This document shows, one piece after another, positions 6,614 through 13,660 of a stretch of DNA of 19,753 bases (positions are counted from its first letter, which is position 1; every line of letters starts with the position of its first letter). This DNA comes from Streptomyces sp. NRRL F-5135 (GTDB lineage Bacteria; Actinomycetota; Actinomycetes; Streptomycetales; Streptomycetaceae), in assembly GCF_000719775.1 (NCBI RefSeq), contig NZ_JOHR01000034.1, positions 1-19,753 on the forward strand, written 5' to 3'. The notes below the pieces were generated by a model. The model ran no database searches. It saw only the letters and a program-made list of their open reading frames with translations, and was not told where the DNA came from. Made by a program: the position numbers and the translations under genes.

Positions 6614-7300
6614 ATGACTGCCCTCACAGCACTGACGGCCCTGTGCCCACCTCCCCCTACCGTCCCGCCAGCCCCTGACTGGTCCCGGATCGAGGCTGCA
6701 CTGGGCATGAACCTGCCCCAGGACTACAAGCAACTCGTCACCACCTACGGCCCGGGCCAGTTCTGCGACTTCATCTCCCTGTACCAGCCTCACGCCCCCA
6801 GCGAGTGGGCCGACCTGACCGGGCCCATGCCGGCCCGTCTACGAACGCAGATCGAAGAGGTCCGACAAACTGCCCGACACCCCTGGGCATTGCCGCACCC
6901 TCCCGAGGATCTCTTCGCCATGGGAGTCACGGGCAACGGGGACTACCTCTTCTGGGTCACCCAGCCCGCTGGCACCCCGGACGAGTGGACCGTCGCCGTC
7001 AACGAAGCCTTGCGCGCCCCCTGGTACATCTACGACGGGTCCTTGACCGAATTCCTCGTCGCCACTCTCAGCGGAACAACACACATCCCCATGTTCCCCA
7101 AGGACCTCCTTGAACACGGGGCCACCTTCACCCCTTCAGCTCTCCATAGCAACACACCGGTTGCAGCCCCCCGGACATCCGTCAGCACACGCACCATCCG
7201 CGACTGGGCCCACGCCCACGGCTACGACCTACCTGAACGCGGGCGCATCCCTATCGAGATCATCCAGGCCTGGGAACAGGAGAACTCCAACAACGCGTGA
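6614..7300 (+). CDS. SUKH (SMI1/KNR4)-type immunity protein with an Lsr2-like C-terminal DNA-binding domain
   Basis: Start ATG 6614 lies 5 bases after AAGGA (6604-6608) and 15 bases after the Rhs tip stop, the usual place for a cognate immunity gene. Residues about 20-150 show the SMI1/KNR4 pattern: WSRIEAALGMNLPQDYKQLV, YGPGQF, a PPEDLFAMGVTGNGDYLFW segment and AVNEALRAPWYIYDGSLTEF. SUKH proteins neutralise a wide range of nuclease toxins by direct binding. Residues about 190-222 (STRTIRDWAHAHGYDLPERG, with RIPIEIIQAWEQ) match the Lsr2 C-terminal domain, including the RGR motif at 209-211 that inserts into the AT minor groove. A linker of about 40 residues joins the two. The fusion suggests DNA tethering or control of its own promoter; that is inference. 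Confidence 0.8.
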   Translation: MTALTALTALCPPPPTVPPAPDWSRIEAALGMNLPQDYKQLVTTYGPGQFCDFISLYQPHAPSEWADLTGPMPARLRTQIEEVRQTARHPWALPHPPEDLFAMGVTGNGDYLFWVTQPAGTPDEWTVAVNEALRAPWYIYDGSLTEFLVATLSGTTHIPMFPKDLLEHGATFTPSALHSNTPVAAPRTSVSTRTIRDWAHAHGYDLPERGRIPIEIIQAWEQENSNNA

Positions 7301-7709
7301 AAGGGGCAAACGAGACGTGTGTCGCTCGGTGCAACTTCTGATCAAGAGCATGCGCCAGAGCCCACAACCGGCGCCCCTCCCGCGACAAGCACTCCGACTG
7401 CCACGCCGCCATCCAGCGCAATTTCTTCAGCCGGCTGCTCGGCCAGCTCCGCCCGTTACGGCGAACTCGTCACGATCGACGCCAAACAGGCCCGCACACC
7501 GTGCACACGGCCCTGACGCCCCCAAGGGTCCCTGCGACGGCGTTGCCGAGTGCCTGCTTCCAGGCGGGCCGGGGGCGCGCAGCGTGGCGCGCGCAACCGA
7601 TGTGCCTTTGGGATATGCCGACTCGCTGCGCGGCAACGCCTTGATGCTCCACCGTGGGGTGCAGGGTGGCGGTTCGGTGCGCCCTGTGTGGACGAGGAGG
7701 TGGACCGGG
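7301..7709. other. Intergenic stretch without a recognisable gene
   Basis: Several frames are open here, one of them continuous with the next gene, but none resembles a known family. Fragments such as YGELVTIDAKQARTPC and AIQRNFFSRLLGQLRP lie in different frames and may be decayed coding sequence. The last 14 bases hold the ribosome binding site of the gene at 7710. Confidence 0.35.
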
Positions 7710-8291
7710 GTGTCCTGGAAGCGTGATGGGTTCGACTCGCATGTGGGTGGGGTCGGGGTGTTGCTGGCCGATGGCAGCGAGCCGGGCCCGGTCTACATCG
7801 ACATGGGCAGCAGTGGCCATGTCCCCAGCTTCACCGACTGGTGGGTGTACGACGGAGCGGTGCGCAGGCCGATGGCGACGACGATGCGGGGCAGGTGCGC
7901 ATGCGGATGGCGCGGCGAGCGGACGTTCCCGATCGACTGGCAGCAGGTCGACCGCGACGACGTCGACGCCTACGACACCTCCGGGCCCGAGCGGGACTGG
8001 GGGAGCCACCTGGATGAGGTCGCCGCACGTGCGGTGCCGCTCCCCGAGGACCTGGCCGGTCTGCTGCGGCGGTTGCACGAGCGCCTGGACGAGCTCGTCG
8101 ACGACGATCCGCTCACCGTGGTGAAGGCGGCTGGTGAGCTGAAGGCGACCGTCGCGGTCTTCGGCCCCCTCGCTACCAGGATCGTCACCAGCAGCGAACA
8201 GCTCCCTCTCGCTCGGGTCGCCGAGGTGCTTGGTATGACCGAGCAGGCCGCCAGCTCCCTCTTGCGGCACTACGAGCACATGGACCTGTGA
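7710..8291 (+). CDS. Conserved hypothetical protein with C-terminal helix-turn-helix, 193 aa
   Basis: GTG 7710 is preceded by GGAGG (7696-7700) at 9 bases. The same frame is open far upstream, but coding character begins here. The N-terminal half has SHVGGVGVLLADGSEPGPVY, WWVYDG and a short cysteine motif (GRCACGWRGERTFPIDW) that may bind metal or mark a small beta domain. The middle (YDTSGPERDWGSHLDEVAAR) is followed by helices (LPEDLAGLLRRLHERLDELV). The end, LPLARVAEVLGMTEQAASSL, is a likely helix-turn-helix. Proteins of this layout are widespread and uncharacterised in Streptomyces. A regulatory role is possible but not shown. Confidence 0.65.
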   Translation: MSWKRDGFDSHVGGVGVLLADGSEPGPVYIDMGSSGHVPSFTDWWVYDGAVRRPMATTMRGRCACGWRGERTFPIDWQQVDRDDVDAYDTSGPERDWGSHLDEVAARAVPLPEDLAGLLRRLHERLDELVDDDPLTVVKAAGELKATVAVFGPLATRIVTSSEQLPLARVAEVLGMTEQAASSLLRHYEHMDL

Positions 8292-8652
8292 CCACGCCCC
8301 TCTCGGCGTACGGGGGCGGGGGCGACCCAGCGTCCGGTCGACGACGGAGCCGCGCGAGGCCGGGATGCGCGACGAAGCGCAGACAGATACATCCCGCCGT
8401 CATTGGAACGCTCGTCTCGCGTGGGTCGAAGGCGACTGACTCCTCACCTGGTCCCGTCAAGGCCGCGGTGCGCGGTGTCGTTCGTCTGGGTCATCCGCGT
8501 AGGGGAGCAGCGGATCGGCGACTGAGGCCCGCTACTGGGATCGTGGATAGGTGAGCCGACTGGTCGTTGGAGCGCCCCCTTGCCCCCGTACTGCGGTGCG
8601 GGGGGCACAGTGCTGTCAGGGGGTGTCGGTGCTGCCCGGCATAGTGCCGGTC
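8292..8652. other. Intergenic stretch without a recognisable gene
   Basis: I see no convincing coding frame, RNA gene or repeat here. Open frames on both strands are short and resemble no family. Confidence 0.35.
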
Positions 8653-8783
8653 ATGACCAATGACTTGGAGCGTATCGACTGGGCGCCTCCATGGGGCACG
8701 CCTACGGTCCTGCAGACGATGTGCCGGGATGGCTGCTCGGTATGGCTTCAGCCGATGCAAAGGTCCGGGACAAGGCGTTCAGC
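8653..8783 (+). pseudogene. N-terminal remnant of a HEAT-repeat type protein, with frameshift
   Basis: An ATG at 8653 begins MTNDLERIDWA. The expected continuation, MGHAYGPADDVPGWLLGMAS followed by ADAKVRDKAFS, is found in a different frame from 8691. The two match the start of a common Streptomyces family in which IDWA is followed by HAYGPADDVPGWL and a HEAT-like helical repeat region. About two extra bases (or one missing) near 8684 break the frame. After KAFS the family sequence ends abruptly, so most of the protein of several hundred residues is gone. Confidence 0.6.
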
Positions 8784-8931
8784 CCCGGCAGCACCGCGCC
8801 CGGAATCAGGCCGAACTCGCCGCCGAGACACGCCGCTTCTTCCGCCGGCGGGTCAGCCGCACATCGTCCGCGGCTACTTCGGCGGCCCACCCGTCCGCTA
8901 CGTCCTGGACGAGGACCCCATGAGTTTCTGA
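8784..8931 (+). pseudogene. Unidentified C-terminal gene remnant
   Basis: Two frames carry coding-like pieces: NQAELAAETRRFFRR in one, then QPHIVRGYFGGPPVRYVLDE ending with DPMSF and a stop at 8931 in another. They could be one protein end split by a frameshift near 8845. I do not recognise the family. The following 8932-9200 contains no gene that I can support. Confidence 0.3.
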
Positions 8932-9208
8932 TCCATAGAACCAACCACTGCCGTCCGGGTGCCGGACAGGCTGCTGGAGCAGCAAGTCCTCTTGCGCACC
9001 CCGCAGGGTCTCGCCTACGCCGATAAATGCGCTGTCGGACCTGTCGCCGCAGTGAGGTCACTACCCACCTCTGGGTCCAAATGCCCCATCGTGACGGCGT
9101 CACCGACTTCGCCACAAGGCACGCCCAATGACCGCACGTCGACGCAGGTCTGGAGGACTCTCAGCCATCCAACATGTTGATGTGACGAACTCATGGCCTA
9201 AACATCAC

Positions 9209-9221
9209 TGATCGTTGATCA
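9209..9221. promoter_or_regulatory. Inverted repeat TGATC-gtt-GATCA overlapping a promoter
   Basis: This is a perfect 5-bp inverted repeat with a 3-base centre. It overlaps the likely -35 element (TTGATC, 9215-9220) of the secreted-protein gene. The position suits an operator, but a repeat this short can occur by chance. Confidence 0.3.
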
Positions 9222-9243
9222 AACGCCGTCCCTTACTTACGGT
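9215..9243 (+). promoter_or_regulatory. Putative sigma-HrdB-like promoter for the secreted protein/ABC operon
   Basis: TTGATC (9215-9220) and TACGGT (9238-9243) are separated by 17 bases. They fit the actinobacterial housekeeping pattern of TTGAC-like and TANNNT boxes. The predicted transcription start, near 9250, leaves a leader of about 30 bases before the GTG at 9282. Confidence 0.5.
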
Positions 9244-9281
9244 CACGGTTGTCTTTTTCAACTTCCCAAGGGGGGAAACCC

Positions 9282-9713
9282 GTGAGATCTACACGTCTCA
9301 TCACCCTGCGTGAGTCTGGTCGGCGAATAGGCACTGTTGGCCTTGGTGCCGCCGCTGTACTCGGCCTCCTTACCGCGCCCGCCCACGCCGCCAGCTGGTC
9401 CGGCTCGCTTACGGGCGTCATTCCGGGCTACGAATCCCGTCGCTGGTATGACACCGGTGGCTCCACCACGATCAAGTTCACCGGCTGCAGCACCGACGGC
9501 AGCACCTCGGTCACCAATGTCACCCTGCGCAAGGACACCTTCGGGCCCGACCCGTACTACGTGAGGGCGAGTTTCACGCAGTGCCACGCCAGCAGCACCT
9601 CCACCTCCACCGGCACATGGTCTGATCACGGCGCCGGCGACTACTACTTCGTCGTCAACGACGGTGCTACGGGCGTCCGTACCTGGGTCAAGTCCCTTAC
9701 CGTGTCCTACTAA
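9282..9713 (+). CDS. Small secreted protein, 143 aa
   Basis: GTG 9282 follows a strong ribosome site (AAGGGGGGA, 9268-9276) at 5 bases. The first 36 residues form a Sec signal peptide: an Arg-rich n-region (RSTRLITLRESGRR), a hydrophobic core (GLGAAAVLGLL) and a likely cleavage site after AHA at 34-36. The mature part, about 107 residues, is rich in Ser, Thr, Gly and Tyr. It has alternating strands and two cysteines (FTGCST, FTQCHAS) that could form a disulphide, as in a small beta-sandwich. I do not recognise a named family. It heads the operon with the ABC transporter genes and is separated from them by a strong hairpin, which suggests higher expression than the downstream genes. Confidence 0.75.
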   Translation: MRSTRLITLRESGRRIGTVGLGAAAVLGLLTAPAHAASWSGSLTGVIPGYESRRWYDTGGSTTIKFTGCSTDGSTSVTNVTLRKDTFGPDPYYVRASFTQCHASSTSTSTGTWSDHGAGDYYFVVNDGATGVRTWVKSLTVSY

Positions 9714-9720
9714 AACTCTG

Positions 9721-9763
9721 CTCCTCCGGTTGCGCCCACCCCATGTCGGCGTAGCCGGAGGAG
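9721..9763 (+). terminator. 16-bp hairpin between the secreted protein gene and the ABC genes
   Basis: Bases 9721-9736 pair with 9748-9763 over 16 continuous base pairs (two of them G-U), closing an 11-base loop. The stem begins 7 bases after the stop codon of the secreted-protein gene. There is no U-run, as is common in Streptomyces terminators. It probably acts as a partial terminator or as a 3' stabiliser that sets the ratio between the first gene and the transporter. Confidence 0.6.
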
Positions 9764-9790
9764 TCCCGCTCCGGCGCCGAGGTACCACCG

Positions 9791-10537
9791 ATGCCCTTGC
9801 ACTACCAGTCCTGCACCTTCCGTTATCCCCGCACATCACGCCCAGTCCTTAACCAGCTCGACCTGGAGTTTTCACCGGGCCATACTGTGCTCCTCGGACC
9901 CAACGGCGCTGGCAAGAGCACTCTGCTCTCTCTCGGCGCTAGTGCCTCGCAGCCGCAGGCAGGGCTCGTCCGCTACGGAAGGCTTGACCCGGCCAACCGG
10001 AAACACATGCGGAACTACCGGCACAGGGTGTCCTGGCTGCCGCAGCGCCCTGGATTCCTGCCCGGACTGACATGCAGAGAGCACGTGGCGTATATCGGCT
10101 GGCTAAAGGGCATGCGGGAACGTGACGCTTGGCGCGCCGCGCCGGAAGCAATTGAACGAGTCGGGCTCAGCGACAAGATCAACGATAAGATTAAGACGCT
10201 ATCCGGAGGCCAGCAACAGCGGATCGCTATCGCACAAGCACTCGTCCATAACGCGGAGTTGCTACTCCTCGACGAACCCACCGTAGGGCTAGACCCCCAC
10301 CAGCGGCGCAGGTTTCTCGACTTGCTGATCTCGTTGCGTGGCACCGTTCATGTGATCGTCTCCACCCACGACATCGGCGACCTCGACCAGGCTTTCGACG
10401 AGGTCGTGGTCCTCGAAGCGGGCCGACCGAGGTTCAAGGGGGCGGTTGAGGAGTTCGCCGCCCACGCCCAACCGGACTGCGCGCCGGGCCGACGTCTGGA
10501 GAGCGCCTACGCGTCGCTGCTGGAGGCGACCGAATGA
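9791..10537 (+). CDS. ABC transporter ATP-binding protein, 248 aa
   Basis: This is a complete ABC ATPase. The Walker A motif GPNGAGKST is at residues 36-44, the signature LSGGQQQR starts at 137, Walker B LLLLDEP starts at 157, and the H-loop is STHD with His 193. The Q-loop is likely within SWLPQRPG. Start ATG 9791 has only a weak ribosome site. The stop overlaps the ATG of the permease (ATGA), so translation of the two is coupled. It lacks membrane segments and works in the cytoplasm with the two membrane proteins that follow. The architecture resembles bacitracin- or antibiotic-type ABC-2 exporters of actinobacteria. The substrate is unknown. Confidence 0.9.
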   Translation: MPLHYQSCTFRYPRTSRPVLNQLDLEFSPGHTVLLGPNGAGKSTLLSLGASASQPQAGLVRYGRLDPANRKHMRNYRHRVSWLPQRPGFLPGLTCREHVAYIGWLKGMRERDAWRAAPEAIERVGLSDKINDKIKTLSGGQQQRIAIAQALVHNAELLLLDEPTVGLDPHQRRRFLDLLISLRGTVHVIVSTHDIGDLDQAFDEVVVLEAGRPRFKGAVEEFAAHAQPDCAPGRRLESAYASLLEATE

Positions 10538-11787
10538 TCACCTGGGCGAATCTCCGGGCCTCGGCTGCACCGTGGCTGGCCCTACCCGCCTTGTTCTACG
10601 TCGGTTTGTACATCGACGATGTCACCTACACTGCGCCATCGGGATACGGCGTGCAATCCGGTGAGCTTGCCGCCTTCGCCATGGCGATCATCGCCCCGGC
10701 GGTGGCCGGGGCTGCTGCGTGGGAAGCGGGCCGCCACCGCCAGCTGGGAGCCATGCGAACCACCAGCGCGCGTTGGCTCCCAGAACAGCTCTTGCGGGCC
10801 GCTGCACCGGTCTTGACCCTGCACCTCGTCCTCATCGCCGGGGCGCTCGTGATGGCCCGCAGAGCGGTAGGTGTGTGGCCTGGCGGAGCCGGGTGGCTCG
10901 CCGCGGTGCATCTGGTCGTACTTCCCTTCGGCTGGCTCATCATCGGCTGGTGTCTAGGGCTCATCCTGCCCAGGAGCATTGCGGCCCCCGTCGTTGGGAT
11001 CAGCTGTTGGGCCTGGCTATCCATGCCGCACGCGATAGCCAACCCCTGGCTGCGACACCTGGGCGGTTTCATCGACGGAACATCCACCGTCACCGACGTG
11101 CGCGAGCCCGCCGTGTTTGTAGTGCCATGGCTCATTGTCGCCGGCCTCGCCCTCGCTTTCTGGACCTTGGCCGGCGTGCGCCAGCGCCCCTGGACCGCAG
11201 CAGCCAGCGTCCTGGTAGCCGCGGCCACGTTCACAGCAGGCCATAGTTTGGTGAGCGATTGGGGGTACCGGCCCCCGACAAATCCCCGCAACATCGCCAT
11301 GGCCTGTACCGGACAAGTACCGAGGGTGTGCGTGCCCCCGGAGTACAAACCCTATGCCGAGCAATTGCGGCGGGATGCACTCACTCCGATAGACAGACTG
11401 AAGGCTGCCGGGATACCCGTTCCTCAAGAACTGCGCGTCACCTCCCCAGAGATTCCACTCAAGCCAGGAACGTGGCCGCTGTACTGGTCGTTGCCCTCCC
11501 TTCACGGCGGGGGCGACCGTGCCCAATACACGGCGGATTTGGCGGAGTCGGCAGTAGCCGGGGCGGCCTCGCTCGCTGGCGTGACCGACTGCCGACAGCC
11601 GGGCTCGCCCGCCGCCGCTTGGGCCGCCCTGGCGATGGGACTGAACGAGGAAGTCATACGGCAGGGAATGCTCCCTGCAGACTGGGCAGCGCTCCAGAAG
11701 GTCCGCGGTCTATCGGTCCAAGAGCAGGCCAGATGGTTCAACACAGCAGCCGTGAGCCAGAAGCACTGCGTGCGGGTCATGCCATGA
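10534..11787 (+). CDS. Membrane protein, probable ABC transporter permease with a large C-terminal domain, 417 aa
   Basis: It starts at ATG 10534, overlapping the ATPase stop by four bases. There are about seven hydrophobic segments in the first 240 residues (for example WLALPALFYVGLYI, FAMAIIAPAVAGAAAW, LHLVLIAGALVMA, VVLPFGWLIIGWCLGLIL, FVVPWLIVAGLALAFWTL, ASVLVAAATFTAG). They are followed by a soluble domain of about 170 residues. This domain starts with a pair of cysteines (MACTGQVPRVCVPP) and carries helices such as YAEQLRRDALTPIDRLK. An extracytoplasmic disulphide domain is likely. The layout is known for uncharacterised actinobacterial permeases. The next gene overlaps its stop (ATGA), so the three form one translationally coupled unit. 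Confidence 0.75.
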   Translation: MITWANLRASAAPWLALPALFYVGLYIDDVTYTAPSGYGVQSGELAAFAMAIIAPAVAGAAAWEAGRHRQLGAMRTTSARWLPEQLLRAAAPVLTLHLVLIAGALVMARRAVGVWPGGAGWLAAVHLVVLPFGWLIIGWCLGLILPRSIAAPVVGISCWAWLSMPHAIANPWLRHLGGFIDGTSTVTDVREPAVFVVPWLIVAGLALAFWTLAGVRQRPWTAAASVLVAAATFTAGHSLVSDWGYRPPTNPRNIAMACTGQVPRVCVPPEYKPYAEQLRRDALTPIDRLKAAGIPVPQELRVTSPEIPLKPGTWPLYWSLPSLHGGGDRAQYTADLAESAVAGAASLAGVTDCRQPGSPAAAWAALAMGLNEEVIRQGMLPADWAALQKVRGLSVQEQARWFNTAAVSQKHCVRVMP

Positions 11788-12353
11788 GCCGCTACATAAT
11801 CGCCGTACGCCGCTGGTGGGTCATTCCCATCGCACTCGCCGTGCTCGTCTTGATGTGCGGGTCTGTGGGGACGAGCGAGATTCCTGTTCCCAGTCTCGTC
11901 GGCGGCATGGTCGGGGCACGTCTGACCTACTTCACCCCAGTTCTGATCGTCGTCGCCGTCATGTACTGCCTCGAACGACAACTACGCGAAGCCGAGAGCA
12001 CAGCGGTAGCTCACGTCCGCCTGTACGACAATGGCGCCCTCATCCTCACCGTGGTGCTTACGCACGCGGCCGGGCTAGTGGTGGGAATGGACGTCGCCCG
12101 AAACGTCACCCTCCTTCTCGCTATCGCCCTTCTCACACGTCGCCTCGCCAACGAGGCGACGGCAGCAGCATCAGGGTTGCTGCTGCTCATCTTCAACCTC
12201 ATCCTTGGTCGCGCCTACCAACCCGGGGGCCACCCCTCCCACGTCTGGTGGGCCCTTCCTCTCTACCCTGCCGAAAGCCTGGCTGCGTGGCTGGTCGCAG
12301 TTGTCCTGTTCGCCTTCGCGCTGAAGCTCTCAGGGGCAGGGCGCTCTAACTGA
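11784..12353 (+). CDS. Integral membrane protein, second transporter subunit, 189 aa
   Basis: ATG 11784 overlaps the stop of the permease gene (ATGA). The same frame is open further upstream but there lies inside the permease gene. The product has about five or six hydrophobic stretches (WWVIPIALAVLVLMCG, YFTPVLIVVAVMYCLE, GALILTVVLTHAAGLVVGM, VTLLLAIALLTRRL, ASGLLLLIFNLILG, LAAWLVAVVLFAFALKL). No enzyme motif is visible. It is most likely a second membrane subunit of the ABC transporter. The operon ends here, since the following sequence is decayed coding DNA. Confidence 0.75.
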   Translation: MSRYIIAVRRWWVIPIALAVLVLMCGSVGTSEIPVPSLVGGMVGARLTYFTPVLIVVAVMYCLERQLREAESTAVAHVRLYDNGALILTVVLTHAAGLVVGMDVARNVTLLLAIALLTRRLANEATAAASGLLLLIFNLILGRAYQPGGHPSHVWWALPLYPAESLAAWLVAVVLFAFALKLSGAGRSN

Positions 12354-12409
12354 TCGTTTCAGAGGGCGGTTCGTGAGGTGTTGGCGCGGCGGCCACCGTC
12401 TCTAGGACC

Positions 12410-12840
12410 GGAAGATCCCGATCATTGCGACCGGTTTGAACCAGCTGCGCCAGCACGGTCCGGCCAGCCAGTGTTCCTCCGTTTCGGCCGAGACCATCCG
12501 CAGCCGTTCCTTGAGGCGATCGGCAACCCGCGCCGCGAAGTCGCCGACGTCCGCGAGGAAGAGGAGTCCAAGGCCCGCCAGGCGCAGTACCAGGCACAGG
12601 TACGGCGGGCAGCCCGGGAGCAGGCCGCGAAGCAGGCAGCCGAACGCGAGGCCCGCCGTCCTGTCTGCACCGGCTGCGGGGCGAAGTTCACCGACGCCCG
12701 CTGGGAGGCTGCACAGGCGACGGACTGGGGAGTCCCGAAGGACCCCCATCCGCACCTTTGCGACAGATGCAAGCGCGCGGCCGTCGCCGACGCCCACGAG
12801 GCCGACGACCGGCAGGAGCACCCGGAGGGGAGGGCAACGC
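12410..12840 (+). pseudogene. Broken gene for a two-CxxC (zinc-binding-like) hypothetical protein
   Basis: The N-terminal part (PIIATGLNQLRQHGPA, then SVSAETIRSR) is in one frame. The rest (LEAIGNPRREVADVREEEES, KARQAQYQAQVRRAAREQAA, then PVCTGCGAKFTDARWEAA and PHPHLCDRCKRAAVADAH) is in another, so a frameshift near 12510 splits it. The protein has a long charged helix followed by two CxxC pairs, probably a zinc ribbon. Such proteins are common in Streptomyces accessory regions and integrative elements, with no known function. The second frame remains open to 13691, but beyond about 12840 it is only antisense to the HNH gene. Confidence 0.55.
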
Positions 12841-12866
12841 GTCAGGACCTGCAGGTCGACCGGGTG

Positions 12867-13540
12867 TTACGGGGCGGGGGTGAAGATGACGGCGGTCTTC
12901 GCGCAGTCGCCGTGGGCGAAGACGGCGAGGGCGTCCATCTCGGCGTTGTCGGCGGCCAGATTCCAGCGGAGCTTGGTGCCGACCCATTCGGAGATGTAGC
13001 GACAGTGCGCGCTGGGGAGCGGCGGCATCCAGTCGCGGGGGTCCTGGTCGGCCTTCTGACGGTTGGAGCGTGCGGTCATCGCGACGAGGGACGAGCTGGC
13101 GTCCTGGTCGTTCGCGTATGCCTCGCGCCGGGCCGGCGTCCAGGCGGACGCTCCCGAATCCCAGGCCTCGGCGAGGGGCACCATGTGGTCGATGTCGAGT
13201 TTGGCGGGGTCGTTGACCTCCTGGCCGTTGTAATAGCTCTTCCACAGGCCGCCGGACAGCTTGCAGCTGGCAGCCATGGTCGGCGCTTGGACCGCTTTTG
13301 CCTGGAGGACCTCGGCGCGGGTGTTGCAGCCGTCGGCGGGATCGAGGCCGGTGTTCCAGTGCTTGAACGCATCGCGGCTGTATCCGGCGCGCGCCTCGTC
13401 GGCGAGGGGGATCTGCTCGACGGCGTCGACCAGTTGAGCACCTCCGCACCGGCCGGCGCCACCGGGGCCGCGGCGGCCGTGTACGGCAGGGCGATCGGCG
13501 CCAGGGCGAGGAGCCCGACGTCTCACCGCTTACCGTGCAC
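12867..13540 (-). pseudogene. Decayed secreted HNH endonuclease (DUF1524-type)
   Basis: The catalytic part is intact in the frame ending at 12867. It has AGYSRDAFKHWNTGLDPADG, a cysteine pair, then LDIDHMVPLAEAWDSGASAW, SLVAMTARSNRQKADQDP, WMPP, and CRYISEWVGTKLRWNL. These are the DH and N-x3-D residues of secreted actinobacterial HNH nucleases. The signal peptide (LLALAPIALPYTAAAAPVAP) lies in a different frame and is joined near 13440, just before QLVDAVEQIP. Its likely start, GTG 13540, is followed after five codons by TGA (13525-13523). So a nonsense change and a frameshift disable secretion. The open frame from GTG 13526 (219 aa) could still give a cytoplasmic protein with a scrambled N-terminus. 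Confidence 0.65.
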
Positions 13541-13560
13541 GAGCTCGTTAGCCAATGAAG

Positions 13561-13608
13561 TTGCTGCTGTCAAATACGAAAGGCCTATGCTCGTGTCGGT
13601 CCTATACT
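13561..13608 (+). promoter_or_regulatory. Possible promoter for the PD-(D/E)XK gene
   Basis: TTGCTG (13561-13566) and TATGCT (13586-13591) are 19 bases apart, and a second -10-like TATACT lies at 13603-13608. This is the most AT-rich stretch between the HNH remnant and the nuclease gene. The spacing is long and the match is weak. Confidence 0.25.
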
Positions 13609-13660
13609 GCGGACATTCGCAGGTATGCCTGCAGGTCCGACGCAACAGGGGGTGCGGTCA

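Noticed and set aside
10626..11348. 240-codon minus-strand frame
   Set aside because: It is a shadow of the ABC permease gene.
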